From SZAS-103 sp038316385 (GTDB lineage: Bacteria; Pseudomonadota; Gammaproteobacteria; Xanthomonadales; Xanthomonadaceae): DNA of 39,647 bases. Location of the stretch: NCBI GenBank assembly GCA_038316385.1, contig JBBQAN010000024.1, positions 1-39,647 of the forward strand. The letters run 5' to 3'. Below the pieces are notes generated by a model. It saw only the letters and a program-made list of their open reading frames with translations, did no database searches and was not told where the DNA came from. Positions 33,881 through 39,647 of this stretch are shown here, one piece after another. Position numbers and translations under genes: made by a program. Each line of letters opens with the position of its first letter. Within the stretch, counting starts at the first letter, position 1.

Positions 33881-33986
33881 AGACAGGCCGTGACCCAGCC
33901 CGCACGGCCTCCCGGGTCATCGTGGCGCGAAGCTGCCCGCAAAGGGCTTCGCGACACGTCAGGCCATTCTCTCAGGAGTTCAACCG

Positions 33987-34259
33987 ATGTCACGCACACC
34001 CGCCGCGTTCGCCGCCGCTATCGCCCTCATGTTGGTTACTAGCGTCGCCAGCGCAGCCCAAGCCGCCGCCAAGCCGATGGAAAAATGCTACGGCGTTGCG
34101 CTCGCCGGCAAGAATGATTGCAAAGCCGGCGCCGGCACGAGCTGCGCAGGAACCTCACACTCGAACTACCAGGGCGATTCCTGGAAGTACGTTCCGGCCG
34201 GTACCTGCACCGCCATCAAGACACCGAAGGGCAAGGGCTCGCTGACGGCGAAGTCCTGA
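33987..34259 (+). CDS. 4-Cys bufferin precursor (DUF2282)
   Basis: A 90-residue precursor with a Sec signal peptide (about 1-23, ending SVASA). The core has four cysteines at 34, 45, 53 and 74 in the DUF2282 pattern: MEKCYGVALAGKNDCKAG, TSCAGTS, DSWKYVPAGTCTAI. In related systems (GigP, four-Cys bufferins) such peptides are modified by a DUF692 enzyme and bind metal in the periplasm. No DUF692 gene follows it here, so the nearest candidate is bufB 2.4 kb away on the other strand. AGGAG lies 7 nt before the ATG. A terminator-like hairpin separates it from doxX. Confidence 0.9.
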   Translation: MSRTPAAFAAAIALMLVTSVASAAQAAAKPMEKCYGVALAGKNDCKAGAGTSCAGTSHSNYQGDSWKYVPAGTCTAIKTPKGKGSLTAKS

Positions 34260-34294
34260 TCGAACGCTGTCGGATCGACCGCTGTTGATCAGCA

Positions 34295-34340
34295 TCGGGG
34301 AGACGGTGCGCGATTTCGCCGATCTCCCCGAAGTATTTTT
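34295..34340 (+). terminator. Intrinsic terminator-like hairpin after the 4-Cys bufferin gene
   Basis: TCGGGGAGA (34295-34303) pairs perfectly with TCTCCCCGA (34323-34331), and AGTATTTTT follows to 34340. It lies 36 bp after the bufferin stop and 19 bp before doxX. Partial readthrough would give much precursor and less DoxX. Confidence 0.75.
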
Positions 34341-34358
34341 GCCCCACGGAGAACACCG

Positions 34359-34808
34359 ATGACGTCTTTCGCTACTGCCTACGCACGCGCCGCGAACTGG
34401 GTCGAGCACCTGATCCCGCAAGACCTGTTGCTGCTCGTCGCGCGCTTCGGCATCGCCGCGGTGTTCTTCCTGTCGGGCCGCACCAAGGTTGATGGCTTCC
34501 TGCACATCACCCCGGCCGCCTACGAACTGTTCCAAACCGAATACAAGTTGCCGCTGATCCCGCCCGAAATCGCGGTGCACATGGCGACCTATTCCGAACA
34601 CCTGTTCCCGATCCTGCTCGTGCTAGGCCTGTTCACCCGCCCGGCGGCAATGGCGTTGCTTATCATGACCTCGGTGATCGAGATCTTCGTCTATCCCGAC
34701 GCATGGCCGACGCATTTGTCGTGGGCCGGATTGCTGTTGCCGCTGATCGCGCTGGGTGGTGGCAACTGGTCGCTGGATCGCGTGCTTGGGTTGGAGCGCA
34801 AACAATAG
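34359..34808 (+). CDS. DoxX-family membrane protein
   Basis: The 149-residue inner-membrane protein has four hydrophobic helices: LLLLVARFGIAAVFFLSG, then HLFPILLVLGLF, MALLIMTSVIEIFVYP and WAGLLLPLIALGGGNWSL. RFGIAAVFFLSGRTKVDGF is the DoxX family opening. DoxX proteins close many DUF692/DUF2063 operons (GigT and HvfX type), where they may serve in membrane redox or peptide handling; the role is unknown. GGAG lies about 9 nt before the ATG. Confidence 0.9.
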   Translation: MTSFATAYARAANWVEHLIPQDLLLLVARFGIAAVFFLSGRTKVDGFLHITPAAYELFQTEYKLPLIPPEIAVHMATYSEHLFPILLVLGLFTRPAAMALLIMTSVIEIFVYPDAWPTHLSWAGLLLPLIALGGGNWSLDRVLGLERKQ

Positions 34809-34858
34809 CAACGCGCTTAACCGCGCCGCGATATATGCTCATCAGGGGGTTTGTTTTC

Positions 34859-35362
34859 TCAATGCCGGATCGAGCGCTTCCCACGCTTCTTCACTGGTGC
34901 GATCTTCTTGCTTGATGCGATCAGGCGCAGTTCCTCTGGCAATTGCGCTTGCAGAAAGCCCAGCAACTCGATGGCGGCCGCGCTGCTGTCCGGTTTGCCG
35001 TCGCGCAATGCAGTGCGAACCTGCGTGGTCGTGACCCGGATCTCGCTGGTCAAGTTGAGCGCGCGCGTCACGATCAGGAAGCGTTCGCCCCGATAGTCGA
35101 CGTCGTACAGACCCAGCATCTGCGCGCGTCCTTCATAGGTCACGCCATTCTGGTGCACGAGAATCTGGCCCACCGCGTTCCAGGTATCGAGCGCGCCGGC
35201 AGCTATCGTGAACTCCGGCGGCGGCGACTGGATCACGACGGGAGGTTGTTCGACATGCGCGCGTGGAATCGAGCTGCAGCTGGCGACAAACGCGAGTACA
35301 GCGGCGAGGCATAGTCGGCTTGAAAGCACAGACAATGCTTTCGATCGGATGTTGTCGATCAT
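34859..35362 (-). CDS. Predicted lipoprotein of unknown function
   Basis: The 167-residue precursor has a lipoprotein signal (CLAAVLAFVASC with the lipidated Cys at about residue 29), then a Pro-rich spacer and a folded part containing GALDTWNAVGQILVHQNGVTYEGRAQ, FLIVTRALN and SSAAAIELLGFLQAQLP. The C-terminus is strongly basic (KKIAPVKKRGKRS). Start ATG 35362 lies 67 bp after the helicase stop, so cotranscription is possible. No family is recognised. Confidence 0.75.
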   Translation of the reverse strand: MIDNIRSKALSVLSSRLCLAAVLAFVASCSSIPRAHVEQPPVVIQSPPPEFTIAAGALDTWNAVGQILVHQNGVTYEGRAQMLGLYDVDYRGERFLIVTRALNLTSEIRVTTTQVRTALRDGKPDSSAAAIELLGFLQAQLPEELRLIASSKKIAPVKKRGKRSIRH

Positions 35363-35429
35363 GCGGATTCCTCGCGAAAACGTAGGGACGGCTTGCGAAT
35401 TCAGCAGAACTGCCGGCTGCGGCATTGCA

Positions 35430-37499
<2,070 letters not shown>

Positions 37500-37654
37500 G
37501 GCAATCCGGTAGCGCCGGCGCGGCGACCGGGAAGTGGACAGTTTACCGGGAAGGCGGAGTTGCTTCGCTCGGCGGAGCGAGCCTATCGCGCGCCAAGCTT
37601 GACGGCGTTCGCTTGCGCGACCAGATTGCGAACAGCGTCCAGCCGGAACCAGCC

Positions 37655-38128
37655 ATGCCTGCGGTCGATTACGTGATGTCGGTGCGCAACGTCAGCGTGA
37701 ACAAGTTCGAGGCGGATGTCGGGCCGACGGGCGATGCCGGCGCCGCATCCATCCACCGCCACTGCCTGCGGCTCACCAACTATTCCAACCGCAACGACAG
37801 CGTGCTCGACATCTCCAACGTCAAACGCCTCGGCGTCGCCCCGCGCGTGGGCCGCATCGGCCTGCCACCCGACAGCCCCGCGACCGCCGTGAACGTCGAT
37901 TGCACCGACTACTACGCCCAGCTCGCTTCCGACGAAGCCGTGCAGGCCGCCGACGAACCCAAGGGCTTCAGGGGCGCGCAAAGCCACTCCTGGTATTTCG
38001 GGAACGCGGTCTTCACGAAGGACGTGTTCGATACGGTGATTGGGGTGGAGAACAGCCCAAGGGTGACGCGGGTGGTGGGGGCGGATGGGAAGCTGCGATT
38101 AGCGCGGGGGACGAATCAAACTTTATGA
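37655..38128 (+). pseudogene. Unidentified protein, probably truncated at its 5' end
   Basis: The 157 residues from ATG 37655 look like a folded protein (VDYVMSVRNVSVNKFEADVG, HCLRLTNYSNRNDSVLDISN, DTVIGVENSPRVTRVVG). The same frame is protein-like for about 30 codons further upstream (GASLSRAKLDGVRLRDQIANS) and then runs into the promoter region of the divergent helicase gene. No ribosome-binding site precedes the ATG. I therefore read it as the 3' part of a larger gene whose start was lost, though a short intact gene is possible. Function unknown. Confidence 0.45.
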
Positions 38129-38174
38129 AGACAAGGGGCCGAAACAGTTATTTTGACTTACGAGCGTGCCGCTA

Positions 38175-39161
38175 TTACGTATAGACCACTCGAATCATCT
38201 TGACTCCATGCCTCGAGCATAAGTCAGAATCAAAACGGGAAACCCAACTCTTCGCTGGATCTTTGCCGATATTCTGCCCAAGCAATTCGAAGGCTGCTCG
38301 AACAATATGAAATCGATCCGAACGGTCTTTTGTCATGAAACACAGCGGTCGAAAGTCGTTAGTAAGAAAGTGGAAGCCGGCCTCCAGCAGCTGTTTTGTC
38401 CAATCGAGTTGCTGCTGCTGTCCAGACAATGTTGCTGCAAGAGCTCGGCGCGCTTTAGTTGAAGCAGCACCGCGACCTTTCTCGATAGCGGAAAAGTAGC
38501 TATTTCGTAGCTTCGACAGATCTTCAATTCTCGAAACAACCGTTTCGCGCTTACAGATTCCAATGCCTCCTAGCTTTGCGATCGGAATACGGAACCGAAC
38601 TTCGTTCGTGAGCTTTTCCCCCTTATCGTTGTAGGTGGCCGGAGTGAACCCCTCAACCTCCACGATGCCCGTTCCTTTGCTCGCAAGCCTTTCCAGTACT
38701 AAAGAGGCTTTGGGGCCGAGTCGTTGCTTGATCGAGGCCACGGATTCCAATAGTTCTTTGAGCTTTCCGACTGCGGCATCGATCTCAATCACACGTTCGT
38801 CGCGTTGAGAGAGCAGTTCATTCAGCCGCTCGTCTTCCTGGAGTCGTGCAACCTCATTATTCGCACGTGTGATGTCTCGCCCGAGCGTGGAATCAGCTCC
38901 AAAGTTGGACTCCGCGCATGTATGTCCGATGATCGTGACGACGCCGTCGGTTCTCTGAAGAACCCATCCCCATTTGTGTTTCTGATGGCACAAGCCGCCC
39001 GATTTCTCAAGGAGACAGCAGCTCAGTTCTTCGGACTCGAAGCTGTAGTAGCCCATGAGCTCCCTGTAGCTTGTGAGGTTCGCGGGTTGTTCAGCGCCGA
39101 ATCCTGGTTCGGATTGGATTTCTTGAATCGATTTGTACCGCTTGGTTCCGGCAATCGACAT
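38175..39161 (-). CDS. Accessory protein with Cys/His cluster and coiled coil, function unknown
   Basis: The 328-residue soluble protein has a possible zinc-binding cluster at about 48-82: CCLLEKSGGLCHQKHKWGW and then IIGHTCAESNFG. A coiled-coil stretch (about 92-145, DITRANNEVARLQEDERLNELLSQRDE) and an alpha/beta part with GIVEVEGFTPATYNDKGEK follow. Short Cys/His starts of this kind occur in phage and island proteins. Base composition is lower in GC than the surroundings and the codon use is looser, suggesting a transferred gene. It lies 99 bp from the 90-bp repeats. No function can be assigned. Confidence 0.7.
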   Translation of the reverse strand: MSIAGTKRYKSIQEIQSEPGFGAEQPANLTSYRELMGYYSFESEELSCCLLEKSGGLCHQKHKWGWVLQRTDGVVTIIGHTCAESNFGADSTLGRDITRANNEVARLQEDERLNELLSQRDERVIEIDAAVGKLKELLESVASIKQRLGPKASLVLERLASKGTGIVEVEGFTPATYNDKGEKLTNEVRFRIPIAKLGGIGICKRETVVSRIEDLSKLRNSYFSAIEKGRGAASTKARRALAATLSGQQQQLDWTKQLLEAGFHFLTNDFRPLCFMTKDRSDRFHIVRAAFELLGQNIGKDPAKSWVSRFDSDLCSRHGVKMIRVVYT

Positions 39162-39260
39162 GGGAATGCCTCGTTAATGGGATTGGTACGCGTCGGTGGA
39201 ATACCCCAAATGAATCTCATGGGGCGAGAATTGACTCGAATCAAGCCCAATTGGAGAGAA

Positions 39261-39507
39261 GGGGACGGAGGTAGTTATTTGCACGTAACCACCCCAGTCC
39301 CTTTAAGCACGGGGAAACGAGATCTCCGTCTCCTTCGTTTTGGCGAGACGGCCCAGAAAAGGGGACGGAGGTAGTTAATTGCACGTAACCACCCCAGTCC
39401 CTTGACGCACGGGGAAGCGAGATCTCCGTCTCCTTCGTTTTGGCGAGACGTGCAACCATTCTCAAAGGAAAAGGGGACGGAGGTAGTTAATTGCACGTAA
39501 CCACCCC
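39261..39507. repeat. Two full and one partial copies of a 90-bp repeat
   Basis: Copies at 39261-39350 and 39361-39450 are 90 bp and nearly identical. A third copy starts at 39473 and stops after 35 bp at 39507. Each starts GGGGACGGAGGTAGTTA and has an inner stem in which GGTAGTT pairs with AACCACC at 6 of 7 positions. The spacers differ (10 and 22 bp), so this is not a CRISPR array. Elements starting GGGGAC are often linked to REP-associated tyrosine transposases; none is in this window. Confidence 0.85.
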
Positions 39508-39647
39508 TGAGCTACCCCGGATTTCTCGGACAGTTGAATTAGGCAACACATTCCAGCGATTCGAACATCATCGGTGAGCGATAGCCGAGGCTGCTGTGTA
39601 GTCGTTGCCGGTTGTAGAACACTTCGATGTAGTCGAACACTTTGCTT
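39508..39647 (-). mobile_element. End of an IS3-family insertion sequence
   Basis: The terminal sequence starts TGAGCTACCCCGGATTTCT at 39508, which resembles the inverted repeats of IS3-family (IS150-like) elements. Inside it lies the end of an OrfB transposase. The rest of the element is beyond the window. The IS begins exactly where the third 90-bp repeat copy is cut off. Confidence 0.8.
39539..39647 (-). CDS. IS3-family transposase OrfB, C-terminal end (partial)
   Basis: 35 residues up to a TAA at 39541-39539. FDYIEVFYNRQRLHSSLGYRSP is the hallmark end of the IS3 OrfB catalytic domain, just after the last acidic residue of the DDE triad. The rest is outside the window. Confidence 0.88.
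   Translation of the reverse strand, partial: SKVFDYIEVFYNRQRLHSSLGYRSPMMFESLECVA

Noticed and set aside
39241..39496. Short minus-strand frames in the repeat region
   Set aside because: They are translations of the repeated DNA and repeat themselves; there is no start signal or family.
39285..39500. GTAACC words in the 90-bp repeats as further sigma promoters
   Set aside because: There is no CGAA 16 bp downstream in any of the three copies.
39261..39507. CRISPR array
   Set aside because: The repeats are 90 bp, the spacers are 10 and 22 bp, and no cas genes are seen.

Overview
The window is GC-rich, densely packed bacterial DNA with proteobacterial gene types: an HAE1-type RND efflux pump, an OmpA-family lipoprotein-like envelope protein, ChaA, a YgjP-like peptidase, ECF sigma/NrsF and REP palindromes. 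The REP style (GTGGGAGCGGCTT arms) and the overall gene set suggest a gammaproteobacterium of the Xanthomonadales/Lysobacterales (Rhodanobacteraceae-like). This is inference, because there is no rRNA or other taxonomic marker in the window.

Layout. 1-138 is the tail of an unidentified gene. 377-4222 is a fused B12-dependent acyl-CoA mutase (IcmF) whose interdomain linker carries an in-frame REP palindrome. 4230-5044 holds two copies of a dispersed repeat and a nucleotidyltransferase/small-partner gene pair. 5191-8043 (minus strand) encodes a host-attachment-family protein and a large catalase. 8256-10271 is a lone DUF2075-type NTPase with an N-terminal PD-(D/E)XK nuclease-like domain. 10345-13240 (minus) encodes a quinone oxidoreductase, an OmpA-domain protein and a YgjP-like peptidase. 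13471-15927 is a PAS-GAF-PAS hybrid histidine kinase. 16078-18797 is a three-gene SPFH / zinc-ribbon / small membrane protein operon resembling the Bacillus YdjGHI set. 19107-23883 is a divergent MarR / RND efflux unit with a 37-bp dyad operator between the arms. 23984-29919 is housekeeping and accessory material: pseudouridine synthase, erythromycin-esterase-like protein, ChaA, a TrmY-like SPOUT methyltransferase, a DUF1579-like secreted protein and a YCII-like protein.

The most interesting region is 29948-34808, a metal-buffering RiPP (bufferin) island. A 6-Cys bufferin precursor, a DUF692 (MNIO) enzyme and a DUF2063 partner form one minus-strand operon. A 4-Cys (DUF2282) bufferin precursor and a DoxX membrane protein form a plus-strand operon. 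Between them lie an ECF sigma factor with an NrsF-type anti-sigma that carries two membrane CxxC pairs, and a BrnT/BrnA toxin-antitoxin module. All three metal-related transcription units (6-Cys operon, sigma operon, 4-Cys operon) are preceded by exactly the same bipartite motif, GTAACC-N16-CGAA. This predicts one self-amplifying sigma regulon in which a single MNIO pair may serve two different precursor classes.

34859-37499 encodes a small lipoprotein and a DeaD-type RNA helicase. The right end (37655-39647) is accessory: a gene that looks truncated at its 5' end, an unknown Cys/His-containing coiled-coil protein of different base composition, two and a half copies of a 90-bp repeat, and the end of an IS3-family element that sits inside the third repeat copy. 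I saw no tRNA, rRNA or CRISPR array.
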